Below, piece by piece: positions 4,984 to 10,203 of a stretch of 10,203 bases of DNA. The notes under the pieces were generated by a model. That model saw nothing but the letters and a program-made list of their open reading frames with translations, had not been told where the DNA came from and did no database searches. The translations under genes were made by a program, and so were the position numbers. The DNA lies in the NCBI GenBank assembly GCA_029986975.1, contig DALTWR010000012.1, positions 1 through 10,203 of the forward strand, in the 5' to 3' direction. The DNA comes from Methanocorpusculum sp. (lineage in GTDB: Archaea > Halobacteriota > Methanomicrobia > Methanomicrobiales > Methanocorpusculaceae). The stretch's first letter is position 1. Every line of letters begins with the position of its first letter.

Positions 4984-6423
4984 ATGCCTCGCAAAGCAGT
5001 TCGCAAAGTAAAAGAAGAGCAGGCAACGCTCTCCTTCGACGAACCTGCTGCAGGAAACAGCACAACTGCATCGACTCAGGGTAACAGTTTCTTTTCAGAA
5101 CTGCCAACGGCTTCTGCAAAACCGGAAATGGTTATGCAAAGTGATGAACCGAAAGTTCTGACTGTCTCTGAACTTGACCAGAGAATTCGTGAGGCCTTGG
5201 ATACCGAAACACTTACAGATGTTCTGGTCTCCGGAGAAGTTACAGGTTACCGCCCGAATGCCTCAGGACATGTCTATTTCTCGCTGACTGAAAAAGGCGA
5301 AAAGAAAGACTCATCATCCATATCCTGTGTGATGTGGAAGTATGCTGCGGCAAAGTATCTTACCTTTGCGTTCAAAGACGGGATTTCAGTACGTGTTACC
5401 GGATACGTTGATTTTTATCCGCCAAGCGGTAAAATCCAGTTCATCGTAAAACGCATTGAACCGGCAACTGTCGGAAAAACCGGTCTCTGGCTGAAAAAAG
5501 AAGAATGGCGGCGTGAACTTGAAGCGTCCGGCGTTATCCCGCGTCCCGAATCTGAAAAACGGAGTCCGCCGCTTTTTCCGAAATGTGTTGGTGTCGTAAC
5601 GTCAAAAACAGGGTCAGTTCTGCAGGATATCAGAAATGTTCTCTCACGAAGATATCCTCTCCCCGTTCTCTTAGCCCCTGCACAGGTGCAGGGAGAAGGT
5701 GCTGAGATTTCAATCGTACAGGCGATTTCTCTTCTGCAGGACAAAGTTGATGTGATAATTCTTGCACGCGGCGGAGGAAGTTTTGAAGATCTGTTCGTCT
5801 TCAACCATCCGGATGTTGTAAGAGCAGTCAGAAATTCTGTTGTTCCGATTATAACAGCCATTGGTCACGAAACAGATTTTACGCTTGCCGATTTCGCAGG
5901 AGACATACGTGTCCCGACACCATCTGCAGCTGCAGAAACAGTTGTCCCTGACCGCAGCACTCTTGCATCATCGCTCGAAGATTACCGGAGAAGAATCTCT
6001 GACAGAGTTCATGGCATCATCACAACTCACAAATCCCAGATTGCCGAACTGAAACTAAGAGTTGACCCAAGCCGCCTTTCACGCCGTCTTGACATGATGC
6101 ATCAGCAGACCGCAGACTTATCTGAACGGATTTCTACTGCTGCCATGCGCAGAATATCACTTGAGTCAGAAGCAGTTGTCCGGCTGCATGAATTACTTAT
6201 CCGAGGAGTGTCTCAGCGGATAACAACAGCAAAACTGGAGTTATCTGCACTGAAAGAGAAAATCCAGTCCTGCGACCCGAAAAAACCGCTTGAACGCGGA
6301 TATGCTCTGATTAAATCAGGAACAACGGTAATCCGTTCAAAAACCCAGCTCTCCAAAGGAGACATAGTAACAGTCGGTCTTTCTGACGGAGAGGTTACTG
6401 CAAAAGTGGAGAAGATAGTATGA
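4984..6423 (+). CDS. xseA: Exodeoxyribonuclease VII large subunit
   Basis: This is the catalytic subunit of exonuclease VII, which degrades single-stranded DNA from both ends into acid-soluble oligonucleotides and works in DNA repair together with XseB in the cytoplasm. In order it shows an OB-fold (about 58-158: VLTVSELDQRIREAL, VLVSGEVTGYRPNASGHVYF, SCVMWK), the catalytic domain (about 165-330) with VGVVTSKTGSVLQDI (202-216), LARGGGSFEDL (260-270), AIGHETDFTLADF (292-304) and RVPTPSAAAETV (309-320), a long helical coiled-coil region (about 325-432) and the terminal PLERGYALI...GDIVTVGLSDGEVTAKV strands. The 479-residue length is a little above the bacterial norm because of about 55 extra polar residues at the N-terminus, which include QATLSFDE (13-20), loosely like a PCNA-interacting box. 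The next in-frame ATG is at residue 50, so a shorter start cannot be excluded. No Shine-Dalgarno is visible. The gene overlaps xseB by 4 bases. Exonuclease VII is mainly bacterial; its presence here probably reflects old transfer into methanogens. Confidence 0.96.
   Translation: MPRKAVRKVKEEQATLSFDEPAAGNSTTASTQGNSFFSELPTASAKPEMVMQSDEPKVLTVSELDQRIREALDTETLTDVLVSGEVTGYRPNASGHVYFSLTEKGEKKDSSSISCVMWKYAAAKYLTFAFKDGISVRVTGYVDFYPPSGKIQFIVKRIEPATVGKTGLWLKKEEWRRELEASGVIPRPESEKRSPPLFPKCVGVVTSKTGSVLQDIRNVLSRRYPLPVLLAPAQVQGEGAEISIVQAISLLQDKVDVIILARGGGSFEDLFVFNHPDVVRAVRNSVVPIITAIGHETDFTLADFAGDIRVPTPSAAAETVVPDRSTLASSLEDYRRRISDRVHGIITTHKSQIAELKLRVDPSRLSRRLDMMHQQTADLSERISTAAMRRISLESEAVVRLHELLIRGVSQRITTAKLELSALKEKIQSCDPKKPLERGYALIKSGTTVIRSKTQLSKGDIVTVGLSDGEVTAKVEKIV
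6408..6411 (+). promoter_or_regulatory. Ribosome binding site of xseB inside xseA
   Basis: GGAG lies 8 bases before the xseB ATG, within the last codons of xseA. Together with the ATGA stop/start overlap it supports coupled translation of the two subunits. Confidence 0.6.
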
Positions 6424-6647
6424 GTAAATCAGAAGAAAATACCCCTAAAGAAAAAGAAGAAGACTATGAGTCGATGATTTCAGAACTCCGTGACATCGCA
6501 CGAAAACTCGATGACCCGCAGACATCAGTTGAAGATGCGGTAAAACTCCATGCACGCGGCATGGAACTGATTAGAAAATGCGAGGCGTTTCTTGCGAAAG
6601 CGGAACTCACAATCACTGAGGTTCATCAGTCTGAACCGTCAGCGTAA
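6420..6647 (+). CDS. xseB: Exodeoxyribonuclease VII small subunit
   Basis: The 75-residue helical protein is the accessory subunit that binds the helical part of XseA in a complex with several small subunits per large subunit. After a charged N-terminus (SKSEENTPKEKEED) it shows the family core YESMISELRDIARKLDDPQTSVEDAVKLHARGMELI...CEAFLAKAELTI. The small-subunit features are the E-x-A-V helix (SVEDAVKL), the G of ARGMELI followed by a C, and the terminal KAELTI. Length is typical for the family. Its ATG overlaps the xseA stop as ATGA, so the pair is almost certainly one operon. The last 35 bases overlap the end of a gene on the opposite strand. Confidence 0.95.
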   Translation: MSKSEENTPKEKEEDYESMISELRDIARKLDDPQTSVEDAVKLHARGMELIRKCEAFLAKAELTITEVHQSEPSA

Positions 6648-7044
6648 CTTTCATCTCCGCTCCTTTTTTCAGTTCAGCAATAAGTTCGCGCGGCAGGTCG
6701 CGCGCTGCTTTATCTGCATTTACGGCAACCGTCCGCCCGCAGATGAAGGTACTTTTCCGCCAAACAAAATCCGTAGGATGAGTAAGCGGCAGATTTCCTC
6801 CTTTTGCGGTTACTGAGGCGGTGACGCCGTTTGCTTCAAAGGCAGTTGTAAGAACTGCACCTTCCCTGCGCAGAGCTGATTTAAATTCATCAGATAAATC
6901 CGCAGCACCTTTGTCTGCGCCGACACCTATAATGCAGTCTCCGGCGAGAGTCAGTGTTTCTTCTTTTGTTATCTCAAACGTACTCTTATGAAGAGATAAG
7001 ACATTTTCATGTCCACGGCAATGAATTACTTCAGTGTATATCAT
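6613..7044 (-). CDS. DUF371 family archaeal protein
   Basis: The 143-residue protein matches the archaeal family DUF371. It shows EVIHCRGHENVLSLHKSTFE (about 5-24), EITKEETLTLAGDCIIGVGA (24-43), DKGAADLSDEFKSALR (44-59) and a central T-DFVWRKSTFICGRTVAVNADKAARDLP stretch. The GDCIIGVxADKGxADL core is the family signature. Function is unknown. No signal peptide or membrane segment is seen, so it is presumably cytoplasmic. The repeated ADKA/GA-RDLP/DL pattern in the two halves (43-51 and 110-118) suggests an internal duplication. It starts only 8 bases after the stop of the upstream ArsR-like regulator gene, so the two are very likely co-transcribed. Its 3' end overlaps xseB tail to tail by 35 bases. 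Confidence 0.85.
   Translation of the reverse strand: MIYTEVIHCRGHENVLSLHKSTFEITKEETLTLAGDCIIGVGADKGAADLSDEFKSALRREGAVLTTAFEANGVTASVTAKGGNLPLTHPTDFVWRKSTFICGRTVAVNADKAARDLPRELIAELKKGAEMKVTLTVQTDEPQ
6661..6669 (+). terminator. T-run terminator candidate for xseAB
   Basis: TCCTTTTTT (T6 at 6664-6669) lies 17-22 bases after the xseB stop. It is embedded in the antisense 3' part of the DUF371 gene, so xseAB transcripts probably end within that gene. Confidence 0.45.
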
Positions 7045-7052
7045 AAATAGAA

Positions 7053-7682
7053 TTATTCTGCAGTCTTTTCTGCAAGCATTGGTCTAAGAGAATATCTGCC
7101 GCTATCAGAGGTAACATACCCTTTTGCTGAAAGAGTCCGAAGAGCTGCAGTAACTTCCGGAATCGGTCTTCCGCAGGCATCTGACAATTCAATCGGAGTG
7201 AGCGGGGAATAGATTAAGGCTAAGATTATTTCAGACTCGGTGTTGTCGCTGAATACTTTACTGCCGTTCTCTACAAGTTCGGCAAGTTTATTGTCAATAT
7301 CTCTTTCGATATCTTCCATTCTTTCATAGAGTTCCTTTCTGGAGAGAAGAAGCTGGCGCAGATGAGTTATGGTATCTGCAAGCGGAAGAGATTGTTTTTC
7401 AGCAGAGGAACTCTGTTCCTCTTTCGGTTCCATCTGAATTGAAAGACGGATGTCCTGAACTAAATAATAATATTTGTGACGCTTGTCATCAAGGTAGGAA
7501 TCAATTACGGATTCCTTCTGCATCAATGCGAGATGTTCAATGACAGCTTTGGGGTTTAAGGATAAGCGTTCAGATATCTCAGTTACAAAACAGGGCTTGC
7601 TTCGGAGAAGGTCAATAATTCGTCTGCGGTTTTTGTTGCCTAATATATCCAGAATCTGAGATAGATGTTCCTGCTCAAACAT
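7053..7682 (-). CDS. ArsR-like regulator with two winged-helix domains and a coiled coil
   Basis: The 209-residue protein begins with an ArsR-type winged helix at about 6-80: ILDILGNKNRRRIIDLLRSK (helix 1 and 2), FVTEISERLSLNPKAVIEHLALMQKE (helix-turn-helix) and YLDDKRHKYYYL (wing). A polar linker rich in Ser, Gln and Glu (85-100) follows. Next comes a helix with coiled-coil character (about 103-138, LRQLLLSRKELYERMEDIERDIDNKLAEL). A second winged helix is at about 148-203 (ILALIYSPLTPIELSDACGRPIPEVTAALRTLSAKGYV). No cysteine pair typical of metal-sensing ArsR proteins is present; only C31 and C170 occur. It is therefore probably a general archaeal DNA-binding regulator rather than a metal sensor. 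AAGGAT lies 7 bases before the ATG, and a TATA-like TTTTATC is about 40 bases upstream. It heads a two-gene operon with the DUF371 gene. Its targets are unknown. Confidence 0.82.
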   Translation of the reverse strand: MFEQEHLSQILDILGNKNRRRIIDLLRSKPCFVTEISERLSLNPKAVIEHLALMQKESVIDSYLDDKRHKYYYLVQDIRLSIQMEPKEEQSSSAEKQSLPLADTITHLRQLLLSRKELYERMEDIERDIDNKLAELVENGSKVFSDNTESEIILALIYSPLTPIELSDACGRPIPEVTAALRTLSAKGYVTSDSGRYSLRPMLAEKTAE

Positions 7683-7720
7683 TGTTTATCCTTATTTACT
7701 ATATGTAAAGGATGTTATTT

Positions 7721-7728
7721 GATAAAAG
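7721..7728 (-). promoter_or_regulatory. Candidate TATA box for the regulator-DUF371 operon
   Basis: The minus strand reads CTTTTATC 39-46 bases before the ATG at 7682. This gives a leader of about 15 bases that includes the AAGGAT ribosome binding site. A second AT-rich candidate (ACATATAG) is nearer the start and less well placed. Confidence 0.4.
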
Positions 7729-7742
7729 AGTTTTTGTAAAAC

Positions 7743-7769
7743 TATTTGGAGAAGAGGCCAAATAAAAAA
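7743..7769 (-). terminator. lonB terminator: T-run and hairpin
   Basis: On the minus strand, 13 bases after the lonB stop, comes TTCTTTTTT (T6, complement of 7764-7769). It is followed by a 7-bp dyad, TATTTGG-8 nt-CCAAATA (7743-7764), and another T4 tract. The T-run comes before the hairpin, so the oligo-T probably terminates in the archaeal manner and the dyad may be incidental. Confidence 0.55.
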
Positions 7770-7782
7770 GAACAGGTCAGCA

Positions 7783-9879
7783 TTATGCTGACGGCTCGAT
7801 TACCATATGTTTTCCAATCTGTTCGAGTTTGTGCTCAAATACTTCTTTATCTGTTGGAACAAGGGCAATGCGAAGCACTTCTTCAATTCTGGTTACCGGA
7901 ATGATTTCAACCATTTCAGCGTATCTGTCCTCAATTAAGACATCATCAAGGTTTGACTTCGGAATGATAATGGTTTTAATTCCTGCCTTTGCTGCTGCTT
8001 CAATCTTGTAGGTAACGCCTCCAATCGGTAAAACGTCTCCTCTGACCGAAAGAGAACCGGTCATTGCCAAATCCTGACGTACCGGGATGTTCTCGAGGGC
8101 ACTAATAACAGCGGTTGCAACCGTGACTGATGCAGAGTCGCCTTCAAGTCCCTGATATGTTCCGATGAACTGGACATGAATATCCATCTGGCGGATATCC
8201 GAGCCGGAGAACTTCTTGATTAGCGCGCTGACGTTTTTAATCGATTCACGGGCGATTGTTTTCAGCTGACCTGTTGCAATCACAGAACCCATATTGTTAG
8301 CCATGGCAGGCGTCACTTCAGCGGTGACCGGAAGAACAGAACCAGCATCTTCTCCAATGACAGCAAGACCGTTTACTTTTCCGACTAATGTTCCATTGAC
8401 ATCAGTTAAGTAGTAGTCACGAAGTTGTTTGGTGTGCTCATCAGTCATCTGCTTTTCGATGGAACGTGCAGTCTTTTTGGCTGCAAGGACATGGTCAAGC
8501 GTGGTAACCGGCGAATTATCTTTGATAGCTAAGTCACCGGCAACACGCACTAAACCACCTAAGTCACGCAGTTTGATGGTAAGGTGTCCCTTGTGTCCGG
8601 AACGGCGTTTTGCTTCGCGCAGAATTTCTGCGACTGCTTCCGGATTAAACGGCGGAATCTTTCCATCGTTTTTAACTTCCTGGGCAATGAAGCGGACAAG
8701 CTTTGCACGGTTTTCTGCTGTATCATCCATGCGTTCCGACATGTAAACCTCATAACCGTAACCTCTGATACGGCTTCTAAGGGCAGGATGCATATACTGC
8801 ATTGCATCCTGGTTTCCTGCAGCAATCATAATGAACTTACAAGGAACCGGCTCAGTTCTCACCATAGCACCGGATGAACGTTCAGACTGACCGGTGATAG
8901 CAAAGACACCTTCCTGCAGAGCGGTAAGTAAACTCTGCTGGGAGGTAAGCTCAAGCGTGTTCATTTCATCGATGAAAAGAACTCCGCGGTGTGCGCGGTG
9001 AATTGCCCCTGCTTCAACACGGTCATGTGCCGGCGTTTCAAGACCTCCGGACTGGAACGGGTCGTGACGGACATCGCCTAATAATGCGCCGGCGTGAGAT
9101 CCGGTTGCATCGATGAACGGTGCGCTTCCATCCGGTTTGTTTGAGACAAGAAGTTTCGGCACCATTGCATTATCCTTCGGCATCATTGTTCTGAAGATGA
9201 AGAAGATAAACAGAGCCGCAAACAGACCGAGCAGAAGCTGTCCGCTAATGGCAAATATACCAATGATACCGATGATGATTACTATCATCAGCGTCTTCTT
9301 GGATGATGCCTGACGTTTTGCGTCTTCCTTGTGGCGCGCAACAATTTCTTTGCCGCGGCCTGCATTGACAACACGGATAATCGGATTATTATTGTCTTCC
9401 GGATTCGGATAGGTTAAGATATCCTGCATCTCTTCTTTGGGCAGGAGTTCCGACATTGCTTTTGCAAGCATGGACTTTCCCGTACCCGGACTTCCTATCA
9501 TCATCACATGTCTGCGCTGAATTGCTGCCTTTTTAATGACATCAACGGCATGTTCCTGACCAATGACCTGATCGATTAGTGTTTTCGGAATCGGGATATC
9601 TGCTGTAGTATCAAAGCGCACACCGCCGAATATTTCTGAGTCATACTCGTCAGAGGCGTAATGCTCTTTTACCGGAGGTACGTCCGGCGCTGGTTCTGCA
9701 GCAGAAATCTTCTGCGCGGGCTCTGTAAGTTCCGGTGTCTGCGGGTTTGTACCCTCAGATATAGTATTCTGCCCTATTTTTTCGTCAGAAGTGTGTTCTG
9801 CAGTTGTTTCTGCAGAAGTGACTCCTTCTTTTAGTATTTCAGGAGGCTTTTCAGCCTCAGGTATTTTCGGTGTTTCCAT
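7783..9879 (-). CDS. lonB: Archaeal membrane-bound ATP-dependent Lon protease (LonB type)
   Basis: The 698-residue protein is an archaeal Lon, a membrane-anchored AAA+ protease that degrades misfolded and regulatory proteins at the cytoplasmic face of the membrane. It shows IPIPKTLIDQVIGQEHAVDV (about 95-114), Walker A GSPGTGKS (129-136), an insertion with two hydrophobic helices (196-229) between the Walker motifs, as in LonB, Walker B GVLFIDEM (299-306), an NQDAMQYMHPALRSR sensor/arginine region (356-370) and a C-terminal protease domain. The Ser-Lys dyad is S582 in GLEGDSAS and K625 in GGVTYK. An acidic, proline-rich N-terminal extension of about 85 residues precedes the conserved part and makes the protein longer than the usual 620-650 residues. 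TAAGGGGA (9893-9900) lies about 13 bases before the ATG at 9879, a rather wide ribosome-binding-site spacing. The gene is alone in its unit, divergent from prs. Confidence 0.97.
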   Translation of the reverse strand: METPKIPEAEKPPEILKEGVTSAETTAEHTSDEKIGQNTISEGTNPQTPELTEPAQKISAAEPAPDVPPVKEHYASDEYDSEIFGGVRFDTTADIPIPKTLIDQVIGQEHAVDVIKKAAIQRRHVMMIGSPGTGKSMLAKAMSELLPKEEMQDILTYPNPEDNNNPIIRVVNAGRGKEIVARHKEDAKRQASSKKTLMIVIIIGIIGIFAISGQLLLGLFAALFIFFIFRTMMPKDNAMVPKLLVSNKPDGSAPFIDATGSHAGALLGDVRHDPFQSGGLETPAHDRVEAGAIHRAHRGVLFIDEMNTLELTSQQSLLTALQEGVFAITGQSERSSGAMVRTEPVPCKFIMIAAGNQDAMQYMHPALRSRIRGYGYEVYMSERMDDTAENRAKLVRFIAQEVKNDGKIPPFNPEAVAEILREAKRRSGHKGHLTIKLRDLGGLVRVAGDLAIKDNSPVTTLDHVLAAKKTARSIEKQMTDEHTKQLRDYYLTDVNGTLVGKVNGLAVIGEDAGSVLPVTAEVTPAMANNMGSVIATGQLKTIARESIKNVSALIKKFSGSDIRQMDIHVQFIGTYQGLEGDSASVTVATAVISALENIPVRQDLAMTGSLSVRGDVLPIGGVTYKIEAAAKAGIKTIIIPKSNLDDVLIEDRYAEMVEIIPVTRIEEVLRIALVPTDKEVFEHKLEQIGKHMVIEPSA
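9843..9858 (-). other. Perfect 6-bp hairpin with GAAA tetraloop in the early lonB coding sequence
   Basis: The mRNA reads GAGGCU-GAAA-AGCCUC at nucleotides 22-37 of the lonB coding region (codons 8-13). The GNRA-type tetraloop makes it a stable hairpin shortly after the start codon. It could affect translation or be a chance effect of the Glu-Ala-Glu-Lys-Pro-Pro codons. Confidence 0.4.
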
Positions 9880-9894
9880 GCGGATATAATTCTC

Positions 9895-9928
9895 CCCTTA
9901 TTAATTTGCTTGATTATAATTTAAGTAC
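9895..9928. promoter_or_regulatory. Divergent promoter region of lonB and prs
   Basis: The 79 bases between the two start codons hold an AT-rich core, TTATAATTTAA (9914-9924), that can serve as TATA box in both directions. It is about 35-45 bases before each ATG. The minus-strand Shine-Dalgarno AAGGGG of lonB lies at its edge (9894-9899). Shared or overlapping core promoters imply that the two genes may compete for transcription factors. Confidence 0.5.
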
Positions 9929-9958
9929 TTTCAGTAGTAAGATAGTATCTGCATCTAT

Positions 9959-10203
9959 ATGAGAGTAATCTATACTGAAAAAAGCCAGCTTCTGGCATCG
10001 AAAGTTGCCCTAAATCTCGGCGTAAAATTAAGTACGGTCAAATATACCACGTTCCCTGACGGCGAACAGTATGTGCGCGTCGAAGAACTCGATGATGAGA
10101 TGGTCGTTGTTGCAAGTACCGTTGACGGTGTTTCTGCCATGCAGGTACTTCTTCTTATGGACGCCTGTGAAGGGCGCGATGTGACGCTTGTTCTTCCGTA
10201 CAT
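9959..10203 (+). CDS. prs: Ribose-phosphate pyrophosphokinase, N-terminal part (truncated by window end)
   Basis: An open frame starts with the ATG at 9959-9961 and runs off the window after about 81 codons. It begins MRVIYTEKSQLLASKVALNL and contains TTFPDGEQYVRVEE (about 35-48), the conserved FPDGExxVR segment that binds ATP and ribose-5-phosphate in PRPP synthetases. Next comes DEMVVVASTVDGVSAMQVLLL and the end of the fragment, LVLPY, which in the family leads into the Gly-Tyr-Ser/Ala-Arg-Gln-Asp-Lys segment. The enzyme makes PRPP from ribose-5-phosphate and ATP for nucleotide, histidine and tryptophan synthesis, and in methanogens also for cofactor-related pathways. The start is chosen because it aligns with family N-termini. 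No Shine-Dalgarno is seen, and a TATA-like TTATAAT lies about 40 bases upstream. It is divergent from lonB. Confidence 0.93.
   Translation, partial: MRVIYTEKSQLLASKVALNLGVKLSTVKYTTFPDGEQYVRVEELDDEMVVVASTVDGVSAMQVLLLMDACEGRDVTLVLPY

Noticed and set aside
5415..5861. 148-codon open frame on the - strand inside xseA
   Set aside because: It is antisense to the most conserved catalytic part of xseA. Its composition (Arg/Ser/Thr-rich) is that of a shadow frame and it has no promoter.
8429..8877. Two overlapping + strand frames inside lonB
   Set aside because: They are antisense to conserved AAA+ sequence, rich in Cys, Ser and Arg, with no start signals.
9970..10203. Open - strand frame at the right edge
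   Set aside because: It is a shadow of prs. The + strand frame from 9959 carries the PRPP synthetase FPDGE motif.

Overview
The window looks like chromosomal DNA of a euryarchaeal methanogen of the Methanomicrobiales. A Methanocorpusculum-like organism is my guess from gene content and moderate GC. The evidence is an archaeal membrane-type LonB protease, a DUF371 protein, a DUF2193-type protein, a deoxyhypusine-synthase-family protein, TATA-box promoters with short leaders and T-run terminators. The exonuclease VII genes xseA/xseB are bacterial in type but also occur in this group of methanogens.

Layout: (1) 2-322, + strand: the 3' end of a DUF4143-type ATPase. (2) 323-641: a gene-poor stretch with a perfect 15-bp direct repeat, a long 17-bp-arm inverted repeat and a terminator hairpin serving the next gene. 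(3) 642-4096, - strand: three separately promoted genes, namely a deoxyhypusine-synthase-like protein, a membrane-anchored unknown protein and a 499-residue DUF2193-like protein with a C-terminal cysteine cluster. (4) 4275-4554: an internally deleted IS256-family element that keeps both degenerate ends and the last ~60 transposase codons. (5) 4601-4903, + strand: a small three-helix membrane protein. (6) 4984-6647, + strand: xseA-xseB, translationally coupled by an ATGA overlap. (7) 6613-7682, - strand: a DUF371 protein and a two-wHTH ArsR-like regulator, probably one operon. Its 3' end overlaps xseB tail to tail by 35 bp. (8) 7783-9879, - strand: lonB. (9) 9959-10203, + strand: the 5' part of prs (ribose-phosphate pyrophosphokinase), divergent from lonB across a shared ~80-bp promoter region.

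Most of the window is housekeeping: DNA repair nuclease, membrane protein quality control and PRPP synthesis for nucleotides. I do not see a convincing new multi-gene system. The points most worth a second look are the deoxyhypusine-synthase homologue with substituted active-site positions, the cysteine cluster of the DUF2193-like protein, the IS256-derived mini-element next to a promoter, and the structured DNA at 324-523.
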